NCBI GenBank assembly: GCA_958405355.1
Contig: CATYEA010000014.1
Coordinates: 1-16,220, forward strand
Direction: 5' to 3'
DNA from: an uncultured Lachnospiraceae bacterium
Lineage (GTDB): Bacteria; Bacillota; Clostridia; Lachnospirales; Lachnospiraceae
Length of the DNA: 16,220 nt
The stretch's first letter is position 1. Each line of letters opens with the position of its first letter. Below the pieces are notes generated by a model. The model did no database searches and had not been told where the DNA came from. It saw only the letters and a list, made by a program, of their open reading frames with translations. Below, in pieces: positions 1-8,839 of the stretch. The position numbers and the translations under genes were made by a program.

Positions 1-118
1 TGTCAATGGCCTTATTTTTTAAGGCGCCGAGAAGCATAGAGAGTGCGTCCTTCCGTTCCTTATTTTTAGCCTTCATTGCAGTAACCATCTCACCGCGAAT
101 CAGTTCGATTTTACTCAT
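1..118 (-). CDS. GatB/YqeY domain-containing protein (N-terminal part, runs off window)
   Basis: Only the first 39 codons are present, read from an ATG at 118-116 towards the left edge. The translation begins MSKIELIRGEMVTAMKAKNK and continues with an ERKDALSMLLGALKNKAID stretch. This fits the start of the YqeY family, in which a helical N-terminus carries a 'MKAxxKxRLxxLRMLxxALKN'-like motif. YqeY resembles the tRNA-binding tail domain of GatB, but its own role is not firmly established. A strong ribosome binding site (GGGAGGA, about 128-122 on the minus strand) sits 6-7 nt before the ATG. It lies 49 nt downstream of the XRE gene on the same strand. An extended -10 in that gap suggests it can be transcribed separately. 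The family call rests on remembered motif similarity over a short fragment. Confidence 0.72.
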   Translation of the reverse strand, partial: MSKIELIRGEMVTAMKAKNKERKDALSMLLGALKNKAID

Positions 119-156
119 TAAAAATCCTCCCATCCTTATGTCATAGCTACATCTTT

Positions 157-165
157 ATTATAGCA
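157..165 (-). promoter_or_regulatory. Extended -10 promoter for the yqeY-like gene
   Basis: The minus strand reads TGCTATAAT here, a perfect extended -10 (TGn plus TATAAT). The hexamer 17 nt upstream (CTTCCC) is a poor -35, so activity would depend on the extended -10. The predicted start of transcription, near 150, leaves a leader of about 30 nt with a good ribosome binding site before the ATG at 118. Confidence 0.5.
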
Positions 166-167
166 CT

Positions 168-479
168 TTAATGTTTTTTGGGAAGGGAGGAAATCTGTTC
201 TTTTTTTAGTTCAGAAATGAGATCGGTGATCAATTGGAGCTGTTTGTCTGTGAGTCCGTTTACGCTCAATTGCATGTCATATTCAAGTCCAAGAAGATAA
301 TCCGTTGTACAGCAAAAAATATCAGATAGCTTTATAAGCATATCGACGGAAGGATAACGTTCGGATTTTTCGTACGAACTGATAAGACTGGTAGATACAC
401 CGGCACGTCTGGCCAGTTGGCTCTGGTTCCAATAATATTTAAGGCGAAGTCCACGAAGGCGACTTGCGAAATCGGACAT
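168..479 (-). CDS. XRE-family helix-turn-helix transcriptional regulator
   Basis: This 103-residue protein has a Cro/C1-type HTH domain at about residues 7-64. RLRGLRLKYYWNQSQLARRA forms helices 1-2, GVSTSLISSYEKSERYPSVD gives the recognition helix and following turn, and LIKLSDIFCCTTDYLLG is the conserved end of the fold. The remaining roughly 40 residues are polar and helical (LTDKQLQLITDLISELKKEQ) and could mediate dimerisation. The start ATG at 479 has a ribosome binding site (AAGGAGCT) just upstream. It is transcribed away from the sigma-factor cluster, and a perfect 17-bp palindrome at 542-558 covers its -35 region, which suggests autorepression. No toxin-like partner is adjacent, so an antitoxin role is not supported. 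The target genes are unknown. Confidence 0.88.
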   Translation of the reverse strand: MSDFASRLRGLRLKYYWNQSQLARRAGVSTSLISSYEKSERYPSVDMLIKLSDIFCCTTDYLLGLEYDMQLSVNGLTDKQLQLITDLISELKKEQISSLPKKH

Positions 480-523
480 ATTTTAGCTCCTTTTTGCTGA
501 AAATGTGAGTAGAGAATACTCGA

Positions 524-552
524 ATTATATGTAGAAATAAATTACACAATAA
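524..552 (-). promoter_or_regulatory. Probable promoter of the XRE regulator
   Basis: On the minus strand TATAAT lies at 529-524. The hexamer 17 nt upstream (552-547, TTATTG) matches the -35 consensus poorly. The leader to the ATG at 479 would be about 38 nt. The -35 zone lies wholly inside the palindrome at 542-558, as expected for a repressor that controls itself. Confidence 0.45.
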
Positions 553-558
553 GTGTAA
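542..558. promoter_or_regulatory. 17-bp palindrome, candidate operator for the XRE regulator
   Basis: The sequence TTACACAATAAGTGTAA has perfect 6-bp arms (TTACAC/GTGTAA) around a 5-nt centre. It sits in the divergent intergenic region over the -35 zone of the minus-strand promoter. A further GTGTAA half-site occurs at 601-606. A role as binding site for the adjacent XRE protein is inferred from position and symmetry only. Confidence 0.45.
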
Positions 559-639
559 CCAACAAATTGGAACTTTAGGTAGAAAAAGTTTCCTCTATAG
601 GTGTAAAATGAGAATATATTTTGGAAAAGAGAATCTGAC

Positions 640-795
640 ATGATAAAAAGGAATAAAAATCTTGATAAGAAAGAATATCGGTTTTCAAAGTCTTATTACA
701 GGAGAAAAAAGCGATTATTAAAACGTATGTTTGGGGGTAAAAGCCGTCGAAAAAATGTCATTTGCAATGGCAAAAAAAGCGGTGATATACTATAG
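640..795 (+). CDS. Candidate small, highly basic 51-residue ORF
   Basis: An ATG at 640 opens a 51-codon frame ending in TAG at 793-795. The product begins MIKRNKNLDKKEYRFSKSYY and contains about 12 Lys and 8 Arg against only 3 acidic residues. It also has a SYYRRKKRLLKRMFGGKSRR core and one Cys near the end. I do not recognise it. A GGAAAAGAG stretch upstream could be a weak ribosome binding site. The stop codon overlaps by one base (TAGTG) a possible GTG start of the sigma-factor frame, an arrangement seen in coupled genes. Against it, the region is A-rich, so Lys codons arise easily by chance, and a good extended -10 lies within its last codons. Such a basic peptide could bind nucleic acid or be spurious. 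Confidence 0.28.
   Translation: MIKRNKNLDKKEYRFSKSYYRRKKRLLKRMFGGKSRRKNVICNGKKSGDIL
762..791 (+). promoter_or_regulatory. Extended -10 promoter for the sigma-factor gene
   Basis: TTGCAA (762-767) and TATACT (786-791) are separated by 18 nt, and TGA precedes the -10, giving the extended form TGATATACT. The predicted transcript starts near 798, which is too late for the GTG at 795 and favours the ATG at 831. A short inverted repeat (TTTGC-AATG-GCAAA, 761-774) overlaps the -35 and could be a regulator site. Confidence 0.55.
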
Positions 796-830
796 TGATA
801 AAAATGATCGGGAAAGTAGTATTGGCGGCA

Positions 831-1355
831 ATGAACACGGAAGAAAATAAAAAACTTCGGCTTCACCAGAAAAAATTCATGGAGAAGCTGATAAGTGAAA
901 CAGAACAGTCCGTTGCGGGTATGCTATTTAAAATGACGGATGATCATATGTTAGTGGAAGACGTAATGATTGCCACGTGGACAACGGCCTGTCAAAAAGT
1001 TGATTTGCTGGCTCGTCATGAAAATCCCCATGGCTGGCTCATGAAGGCAGCTAAAATTCATATGTTAAGAGCATTGGAGAAACGTCAGCATATGAATGAA
1101 CATGAAATGCTTGTCCTGGATAAACTGGAACTTTATATGAAGAACGAGGCTCAGAAAGAGCTGGAGATTATGGAGGTACTAAAGAGTCATTTAACAGAAG
1201 AAGATCGCGTAGCCGTTGTATTGAGATATTTTTATAATGTCTCTTATACAGAGCTTGCCGCTTATTTTCATACCAGTGAAAGTGCTGTGAGACAGAGAAT
1301 CAGCAGAGCGATAAGAAAATTAAGGAAAGAATCACCTGAATTATGGTATAAGTGA
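831..1355 (+). CDS. RNA polymerase sigma-70 family protein (ECF-like)
   Basis: With the ATG at 831 this is a 174-residue protein. A divergent sigma region 2 occupies about residues 20-85, including DHMLVEDVMIATWTTACQKV and the NPHGWLMKAAKIHMLRALEK segment. Region 4 occupies about 110-168, with LTEEDRVAVVLRYFYNVSYT followed by the helix-turn-helix ELAAYFHTSESAVRQRISRA and a basic tail. This is the layout of small ECF-type sigma factors that direct RNA polymerase to a limited set of promoters. A GTG at 795 would add 12 mostly hydrophobic residues. It lacks a ribosome binding site and lies upstream of the predicted transcription start, so I prefer 831 (weak GGCGG site). No membrane anti-sigma gene follows; the next gene, 47 nt on, is an amidase. 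How its activity is held in check is not visible. Confidence 0.85.
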   Translation: MNTEENKKLRLHQKKFMEKLISETEQSVAGMLFKMTDDHMLVEDVMIATWTTACQKVDLLARHENPHGWLMKAAKIHMLRALEKRQHMNEHEMLVLDKLELYMKNEAQKELEIMEVLKSHLTEEDRVAVVLRYFYNVSYTELAAYFHTSESAVRQRISRAIRKLRKESPELWYK

Positions 1356-1402
1356 GGCGGAACAGGCATATAGTGTAGCAATAAATAAAGTGCAGGGAAC
1401 CT

Positions 1403-2104
1403 ATGAAACGAGTATTGGCAGTAATGGTGTTAATGGGATTTTTAGTCCTGTCTGTTGTTTTTTACAGTCGTACATATTCACAGGTGGCGGCAGCAATTTC
1501 CAATGCCTCCGGCAGTCAGACGAAGCGAAGAGTGGTCATTGATCCTGGCCACGGCGGAAATGACCCGGGAGGTATCGGTGTATCAGGGGTACTGGAGAAG
1601 GATGTGAACCTTTCAGTAGCCCTATTTTTAAAGGCAAATCTGGAAGCTCAGGGGATTGAAGTTATTATGACCCGGGATACGGATAAGGCTTTGTACAGCA
1701 GCGAAAGTTCAACAAATAAGAAAAAAGAAGACCTGGCGAAACGGATTGAAATTATTACAGAAGCAAATCCGGATTTTGTACTTTGTATCCACCAGAATAT
1801 TTTTACAGATGCAAAATACAGCGGCGCCCAGGTCTTTTATTATCAGGAGTCAGAGGAGGGTGCCCGGTTGGCATCCTGCCTGCAGAATCAGTTGATTGCC
1901 GGGGTGGACCCGGAAAATACCCGGGTGCCAAAATCAAATATGAATTATTATATGTTAAAAAATTCTCCGGTACCTATTGTCATTGTGGAATGCGGCTTTT
2001 TAACCAATGTGGAAGAAGAGGCAAAACTCGGAACAGAGGATTATCAGAGAAAACTGGCCTGGAATATTTATCTGGGGACAATGCAGTATCTGAATGGGGA
2101 GTAA
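1403..2104 (+). CDS. cwlD: N-acetylmuramoyl-L-alanine amidase, CwlD-like (Amidase_3)
   Basis: This 233-residue protein starts with an uncleaved or cleaved signal/anchor segment (about residues 3-21, LAVMVLMGFLVLSVVF), then an Amidase_3 zinc hydrolase domain from about residue 42 to the end. Visible active-site residues are H50 (in DPGHGG), E65 (GVLEKD), H130 (CIHQN) and E196 (VECGFLTN), which match the zinc ligands and catalytic Glu of the family. The enzyme cuts the amide bond between muramic acid and the stem peptide outside the membrane. In spore-formers CwlD does this on the way to muramic-delta-lactam in the spore cortex. The length is close to B. subtilis CwlD, and no SH3 or cell-wall-binding repeats are present. 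CwlD is therefore the best guess, though a vegetative amidase is possible. The ribosome binding site (CAGGGAA) is modest. The preceding sigma gene may be co-transcribed. Confidence 0.82.
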   Translation: MKRVLAVMVLMGFLVLSVVFYSRTYSQVAAAISNASGSQTKRRVVIDPGHGGNDPGGIGVSGVLEKDVNLSVALFLKANLEAQGIEVIMTRDTDKALYSSESSTNKKKEDLAKRIEIITEANPDFVLCIHQNIFTDAKYSGAQVFYYQESEEGARLASCLQNQLIAGVDPENTRVPKSNMNYYMLKNSPVPIVIVECGFLTNVEEEAKLGTEDYQRKLAWNIYLGTMQYLNGE

Positions 2105-2198
2105 TTCGAGGATTTCTGAGGAAAGGGTAGAAAAAAGCCGGTATAAAGATTATAATAAAACAAAATACCACTGAAAAATGTAATTGGAGATGGAACAG

Positions 2199-3314
2199 AT
2201 GGAAACCATTGTTTATAAAACGAGTGAAATAGAAGATGAAATGTGGATAAAAGCGGCTGGTGAGATTCTTGCTGCCGGAGGATTGGTGGCAATTCCTACG
2301 GAAACTGTATATGGCCTGGCAGCCAACGCGCTGGACGAAGCGGCGGCTGCGAAAATTTATGAAGCAAAGGGGCGGCCGTCGGATAATCCACTGATCGTGC
2401 ATATTGCAGAGCTATCTATGATGGATAGTCTGGTATCAGAAATACCGGAAACAGCTTTAAAGCTGGCAGAAGCATTCTGGCCGGGGCCTTTGACGATGAT
2501 TCTGCCAAAGAGTGATGCTGTGCCCCATGGGACGACCGGCGGGTTGGAGACGGTTGCAATCCGTATGCCGTCGCATCCGGTAGCCCGGAAATTGATTCGG
2601 GAGTCGGGAATACCATTGGCAGCGCCGAGTGCAAATACATCCGGGCGGCCAAGTCCGACGCGGGCGGAACATGTCTTTGAGGATTTAAACGGAAAGATTG
2701 ATATGATATTGGATGATGGGCCGGTGGGGATCGGAATTGAATCTACGATCATAGATTTGAGTGGTGACATTCCGATGATTCTTCGTCCAGGATACATTAC
2801 CCGTGACATGATGGAAGAAGTTATTGGTGAGGTTTCTGTGGATCCGGCGATTTTAGGAGAAAATAAAGATAAGAATTTTCGGCCAAAGGCTCCGGGAATG
2901 AAGTATAAACATTATGCACCAAAGGGTGATTTGCTTCTTGTTTCGGGTGAAAGCGATCAGGTCGTGAACAAAATAAAGGAGTTGGCTGCTGAGAAAATAT
3001 CCGAAGGCTTTCGAGTGGGAATTATTGCCACGGATGAAACGAAGGCACAGTATACGTCGGAAGAAGCCTTTGGAACAGAGAGCCGGACTGTGCGTTCTAA
3101 TGGCAGCATCGATGCAGGTCATGCGGTGGTCATGAGTATCGGAACCCGCAAAGACGAGGCTACGATTACCCATAATCTTTATGATATACTTCGCCGAATG
3201 GATGGAGAAAATGTTTCCTATATATATTCGGAAAGTTTTGGAGAAGGAAGCCGGGGGCAGGCGATTATGAATCGGCTGCTGAAAGCGGCAGGTCACCATC
3301 AGATTTTTGTTTGA
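2199..3314 (+). CDS. L-threonylcarbamoyladenylate synthase, two-domain Sua5/YwlC type
   Basis: This enzyme makes threonylcarbamoyl-AMP from threonine, bicarbonate and ATP, the first step of t6A modification at position 37 of ANN-decoding tRNAs. The 371-residue protein has an N-terminal YrdC domain (about 1-205) with IPTETVYGLAANA (32-44), the basic KGRPSDNPLIVHI motif (57-69) and APSANTSGRPSPT. A linker (KAPGMKYKHYAPKGDLLLV) leads into a C-terminal Sua5 domain (about 235-371), so it is the long Sua5 form and not the short TsaC form. The frame is open from a TTG at 2184, but GGAG at 2186-2189 lies 9 nt before the ATG at 2199, which I take as the start. It follows the amidase after a 94-nt gap and precedes the dCMP deaminase by 25 nt, consistent with one transcript. 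Confidence 0.92.
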   Translation: METIVYKTSEIEDEMWIKAAGEILAAGGLVAIPTETVYGLAANALDEAAAAKIYEAKGRPSDNPLIVHIAELSMMDSLVSEIPETALKLAEAFWPGPLTMILPKSDAVPHGTTGGLETVAIRMPSHPVARKLIRESGIPLAAPSANTSGRPSPTRAEHVFEDLNGKIDMILDDGPVGIGIESTIIDLSGDIPMILRPGYITRDMMEEVIGEVSVDPAILGENKDKNFRPKAPGMKYKHYAPKGDLLLVSGESDQVVNKIKELAAEKISEGFRVGIIATDETKAQYTSEEAFGTESRTVRSNGSIDAGHAVVMSIGTRKDEATITHNLYDILRRMDGENVSYIYSESFGEGSRGQAIMNRLLKAAGHHQIFV

Positions 3315-3339
3315 TTAAAAGACGAAGGAGGGGTATACA

Positions 3340-3825
3340 ATGAGCGGAAAGAGGAAAAATTATATTACCTGGGATGAATACTTTATGGCAGTTGCACGGC
3401 TGGCCGGGCTGCGTTCAAAGGATCCGAACAGCCAGGTTGGCTCCTGTATTGTAAGTACGGACAATAAGATATTATCCATGGGTTATAATGGATTTCCTTT
3501 GGGGTGTTCCGATGATGAATATCCATGGGACAGGGAAGGAGAACCGCTGGATACGAAATATGTTTATGTGACTCACAGTGAATTGAATGCTATTTTAAAT
3601 TACAGGGGCGGTAATCTGGAGGGTGCCAAAATTTATGTATCACTTTTTCCATGTAATGAATGTGCCAAAGCAATTATCCAGAGTGGTATAAAAGAGATTA
3701 TTTATGGGGAAGATAAGTATCCGGATACACCGGCAGTTATAGCTTCCAAGCGTATGCTGGATTCGGCTGGTGTCATCTATAGAAGGTATGCTCCGTCGGG
3801 GAGAAAAATTGAATTAGAAATTTAA
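3340..3825 (+). CDS. Deoxycytidylate (dCMP) deaminase family protein
   Basis: The 161-residue protein is a zinc-dependent cytidine/deoxycytidylate deaminase. It should convert dCMP to dUMP, feeding thymidylate synthesis. The zinc site is visible as H79 and E81 in THSELNAILN and C105/C108 in LFPCNECAK. The usual HAE motif is HSE here, with Ser at residue 80. SKDPNSQVGSCIV near residue 26 and MGYNGFPLGCSDDEYPW around 47-63 are typical of the dCMP deaminase/ComEB group. The sequence resembles eukaryotic dCMP deaminases around HSELNAI and PCNECAK. A GGAGGGG ribosome binding site precedes the ATG. It is the last gene before a strong terminator at 3833-3897. A ComEB-like role in competence is known only as a gene name in Bacillus and is not implied here. 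Confidence 0.93.
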   Translation: MSGKRKNYITWDEYFMAVARLAGLRSKDPNSQVGSCIVSTDNKILSMGYNGFPLGCSDDEYPWDREGEPLDTKYVYVTHSELNAILNYRGGNLEGAKIYVSLFPCNECAKAIIQSGIKEIIYGEDKYPDTPAVIASKRMLDSAGVIYRRYAPSGRKIELEI

Positions 3826-3832
3826 TTTTTAT

Positions 3833-3897
3833 AAACTGTCTTGCAATCTTTGACTATTTAGAAAAAAGGTCAGAGATTGTTAGACAGTTTTTGCTTT
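3833..3897 (+). terminator. Long rho-independent terminator after the dCMP deaminase
   Basis: AAACTGTC (3833-3840) pairs with GACAGTTT (3883-3890). Inside it CAATCTTTGAC pairs with GTCAGAGATTG (3869-3879) with one G-T pair, around an A-rich loop. The stem is followed by TTTTTGCTTTTT. It ends the upstream cluster and separates it from the ATPase promoter. Confidence 0.85.
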
Positions 3898-3925
3898 TTG
3901 TCTGGTTTTTCGCATCAATTTTTCG

Positions 3926-3954
3926 TTGAAGTTGAACAACGGTTGTGATATAAT
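3926..3954 (+). promoter_or_regulatory. Promoter of the V-type ATPase operon
   Basis: TTGAAG (3926-3931) and a perfect TATAAT (3949-3954) are exactly 17 nt apart, with TGA before the -10 (extended -10). The predicted start is near 3961, giving a leader of about 50 nt before the GTG at 4010. A short inverted repeat (CGTTG...CAACG) lies between the elements. I see no recognisable operator. Confidence 0.75.
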
Positions 3955-4009
3955 CTTTTAAATAGTCAATAATAGTTATAGCGTGTATATTTGATAAGGA
4001 GGTGACAAA

Positions 4010-4318
4010 GTGTTAGAAGATATTCTGAAATCAGTCAATAAGGCAGAGGCGGAAGCTGATGAAATTTTAAAAACGGCAGAAGTTCAGGCCGTTTCTGTTT
4101 TAGAGGAGGCCAAAGCCCAGGCTAAAGCCATGAAAGCGGATACATCTCAAAAGATAAAATTAATGAATCAGGAGATTACTGAAAAAATGCAGTCAGAAGG
4201 CCAGAGCCAATTGGCTGCCGCCGCGGCGGAGGCCGAAAAGGAAACGGAGGCACTCCGGGAATTAATTGCTCCAAAGCGGGCAGAAGCGGTGGAGGCGGTG
4301 ATTTCTTCGCTGGTATAA
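4010..4318 (+). CDS. V-type ATPase peripheral-stalk subunit (G/H, NtpF-like)
   Basis: This 102-residue, almost wholly helical protein is rich in Ala, Glu and Lys (ADEILKTAEVQAVSVLEEAK, LAAAAAEAEKETEALRELI), as expected for the coiled-coil stalk subunit that pairs with subunit E. Together they form the stators linking the A/B head to subunit I. The start is a GTG preceded by a near-perfect Shine-Dalgarno sequence (AAGGAGGTGA, 3996-4005). The low complexity makes sequence alone weak evidence. The assignment rests mainly on being the first gene in an operon whose order matches E. hirae ntpF-I-K-E-C-G-A-B-D. Naming varies: it is NtpF in Enterococcus, AhaH or subunit G in other systems. Confidence 0.85.
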   Translation: MLEDILKSVNKAEAEADEILKTAEVQAVSVLEEAKAQAKAMKADTSQKIKLMNQEITEKMQSEGQSQLAAAAAEAEKETEALRELIAPKRAEAVEAVISSLV

Positions 4319-4363
4319 TATGAAAGGAATTAAGGGAATCAAGGGAAAAGGAGGGATGTGGAT

Positions 4364-6854
<2,491 letters not shown>

Positions 6855-6910
6855 GGACTTGCAGTTGTTGGGTATGAGGATGCTGTAAGAAAGGAAAGGA
6901 GAGCTTTGGA

Positions 6911-7504
6911 ATGAGCGGATTGGAAAAGATTACAAGCCAGATTCTGGAAGAAGCGAAAACCTCTGCAGCAATGAAGCTTGAAACAGCACGTAAAGAAGCG
7001 GACGACATTCTTGCAAAAGCTAAAGAAGAATGTGAAGCCATGGAGGCTGAGGCGGCGGAAAAGAATATCATTTTGAAAGAGAATTATGAAGGCCGCATTA
7101 AATCTTCGGCGGAGCAGCAGCGGAGAACGGCGCTTTTGCGGGCGAAGCAAGATATGATCGCGGAAGTCATTTCGGAAGCTTATGTGATGTTAAAGCAGGA
7201 GGATACGGAAAGCTATTTCCGGACCATGGAAAAAATATTAAAAACTTATGTACTGGCAGAGCCGGGAGAGATTTGCTTTTCCGCACGGGACCTTGCCAGA
7301 ATGCCGGCCGATTTCGAGAAGAAGATTACTGCAGCGGCCGAAGAAAAGGGCGGAAGCCTGGTTCTTTCCAAAGAACCGAAAGCCATTGAGGACGGTTTCA
7401 TTCTTGTCTATGGAGGCATTGAAGAAAATTGTACCTTAAAGGCGTTACTTGATGCAAAGAAAGATGAGCTTCAGGATAAAGTGAATGAAATTTTATTTTT
7501 ATAG
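6911..7504 (+). CDS. ntpE: V-type ATPase subunit E (peripheral stalk)
   Basis: The 197-residue protein has a long N-terminal helical region (about 1-95) rich in Ala, Glu and Lys (SQILEEAKTSAAMKLETARK, DDILAKAKEECEAMEAEAAE). A C-terminal globular domain (about 100-197) follows, with EDGFILVYGGIEENCTLKAL and a terminal LQDKVNEILFL. That is the normal architecture of subunit E, whose helix pairs with the small G/H subunit and whose head binds the top of subunit B to hold the catalytic head still. AAGGAGAG at 6896-6903 is well placed for the ATG. It lies 56 nt after ntpK and 30 nt before the subunit C gene. Length and C-terminal motif both fit, and nothing unusual is visible. Confidence 0.93.
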   Translation: MSGLEKITSQILEEAKTSAAMKLETARKEADDILAKAKEECEAMEAEAAEKNIILKENYEGRIKSSAEQQRRTALLRAKQDMIAEVISEAYVMLKQEDTESYFRTMEKILKTYVLAEPGEICFSARDLARMPADFEKKITAAAEEKGGSLVLSKEPKAIEDGFILVYGGIEENCTLKALLDAKKDELQDKVNEILFL

Positions 7505-7534
7505 AAGCCGGTTCGCCATAAAAGGAGGGTTATA

Positions 7535-8506
7535 ATGTCTAAAACACAGTATACCTATGCAGTTGCGCGAATCCGTGCTTTGGAAGTGTCTCTGTTTTCG
7601 GCGTCCACCATTGAGCAGTTGATCGCCTGTAAGGATTTGGAGAGTTGTCTCCGGTTCCTGCAGGATAAAGGATGGGGCGGTAATGATGTACCGATGGATG
7701 CCGATGCGATTTTGACAAGAGAACGGGAAAAAATATGGGAAACCATAGGGGAGATGCATGTGGACATGGATGTGTTCAATGTTTTGTCCTACACAAACTG
7801 GTTTCATAACCTGAAAGCTGCTGTGAAAGAGGTCTGCACCGGAAAAAGCGGCGCCAATATCTTTTATGAAGGAACACCGATTCCTAAAGAAGAGATGCTC
7901 CGTATTATCCGGGAAAAGGATTTTAAGGCTCTGCCGGAAAATATGCAGGCAGCTGCTGAGGAAGCGGTAGAAACACTGCTTCATTCAGGGGACGGACAGC
8001 TTTGTGATATCATTATTGACCGGGCCACAATGGAAGCCATCAAAGAAGCCGGACGGAAATCTCAGGATGACATTATCCGGGATTATGCCGAATCGACGGT
8101 GGCAGTGGCTAATATCAAAATCGCAGTGCGGTCTTCAAAAACCGCAAAGTCACTGGAATTTATGAAACGTGCCATGGCACCCTGCGACAGCCTGAATGTG
8201 GATGGGCTGGCCCGGGCGGCGCTGGCAGGTATGGATTCGATTATTGAATATTTGAGTGGAAATGGATATCTGGAAGGTGCCCTGGCGCTGAAGGAATCCC
8301 CTTCAGCCTTTGAACGGTGGTGCGACAACCGGATCATCCAGACGATAAAACCGCAGAAGACCAATCCATTTTCCGTTGGTCCTCTGGTGGCTTATGTAAT
8401 TGCAAGGGAAAATGAAATTAAAACGGTGAGGATCATTCTTACCTGTAAACAGAATGGTTTATCCGATGATTCAATCCGGGAAAGGGTAAGGGAAATGTAT
8501 GTATAA
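7535..8506 (+). CDS. ntpC: V-type ATPase subunit C (d-type central socket)
   Basis: This 323-residue, mostly helical soluble protein fits the AC39/subunit C family, a funnel made of repeated three-helix units. It sits on the K ring and receives the D/F central shaft. The start TYAVARIRALEVSLFSASTIEQL is characteristic, as are the LKAAVKEVCTG region and the C-terminal GPLVAYVIARENEIKTVRII followed by LSDDSIRERVREMYV. The ATG has a strong ribosome binding site (AAAAGGAGGG, ending about 6 nt upstream). The gene overlaps the subunit F gene by 8 nt, so the two are probably translationally coupled, which suits their contact in the rotor. Length is normal for the family. Confidence 0.93.
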   Translation: MSKTQYTYAVARIRALEVSLFSASTIEQLIACKDLESCLRFLQDKGWGGNDVPMDADAILTREREKIWETIGEMHVDMDVFNVLSYTNWFHNLKAAVKEVCTGKSGANIFYEGTPIPKEEMLRIIREKDFKALPENMQAAAEEAVETLLHSGDGQLCDIIIDRATMEAIKEAGRKSQDDIIRDYAESTVAVANIKIAVRSSKTAKSLEFMKRAMAPCDSLNVDGLARAALAGMDSIIEYLSGNGYLEGALALKESPSAFERWCDNRIIQTIKPQKTNPFSVGPLVAYVIARENEIKTVRIILTCKQNGLSDDSIRERVREMYV

Positions 8507-8819
8507 GATTGCAGTAATCGGCGCTTATGACAGTATTTATGGTTTTGCTGCGCTGGGGCTGGATACATTTCCTGTATCCGATGCCCGGGAAGGTGAAGAA
8601 ACTTTAAAAATGCTGGCATCCGGTGAATATGCGGTGATTTATATTACGGAAGCGCTGGCAGCAGAATTGGCACACGAGATAAGCAAGTATCGGGAGCAGG
8701 TTCTTCCGGCCATTATTCAGATTCCGGGTGTATCCGGAAATACGGGAGCCGGAGTTGAAGGCGTGAAGAAGTCTGTGGAACAGGCGGTCGGTTCCGATAT
8801 TATCTTCGGCAATAATTAG
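8499..8819 (+). CDS. V-type ATPase subunit F (central rotor, NtpG in Enterococcus)
   Basis: The 106-residue protein has the small Rossmann-like fold of V-ATPase subunit F. It opens YKIAVIGAYDSIYGFAALGL and includes EYAVIYITEALAAEL and LPAIIQIPGV, which match the strands and helices of the family. It ends with a helix (GVEGVKKSVEQAVGSDI) that packs on subunit D. Together D and F form the central axle turned by ATP hydrolysis. The start overlaps the end of the subunit C gene by 8 nt, and a GGTAAGGGAA stretch inside that gene is the only ribosome binding site. Translation therefore probably depends on coupling. The next gene, for subunit A, begins 20 nt later. Assignment is firm from sequence and position. 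Confidence 0.94.
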   Translation: MYKIAVIGAYDSIYGFAALGLDTFPVSDAREGEETLKMLASGEYAVIYITEALAAELAHEISKYREQVLPAIIQIPGVSGNTGAGVEGVKKSVEQAVGSDIIFGNN

Positions 8820-8839
8820 AAAGTGGGTGAATCCATTTA

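Noticed and set aside
168..479. XRE protein as the antitoxin of a toxin-antitoxin pair
   Set aside because: The neighbour on the same strand is a YqeY-like protein and no small toxin-like gene is adjacent. A simple regulator explains the data.
566..596. Inverted repeat TTGGAACTTT...AAAGTTTCC as a terminator or riboswitch
   Set aside because: The pairing needs a bulge, the stem is AT-rich, and no T-run or known riboswitch core follows.
2184..2186. TTG at 2184 as the start of the Sua5-type gene
   Set aside because: It overlaps the GGAG ribosome binding site that is well spaced for the ATG at 2199.
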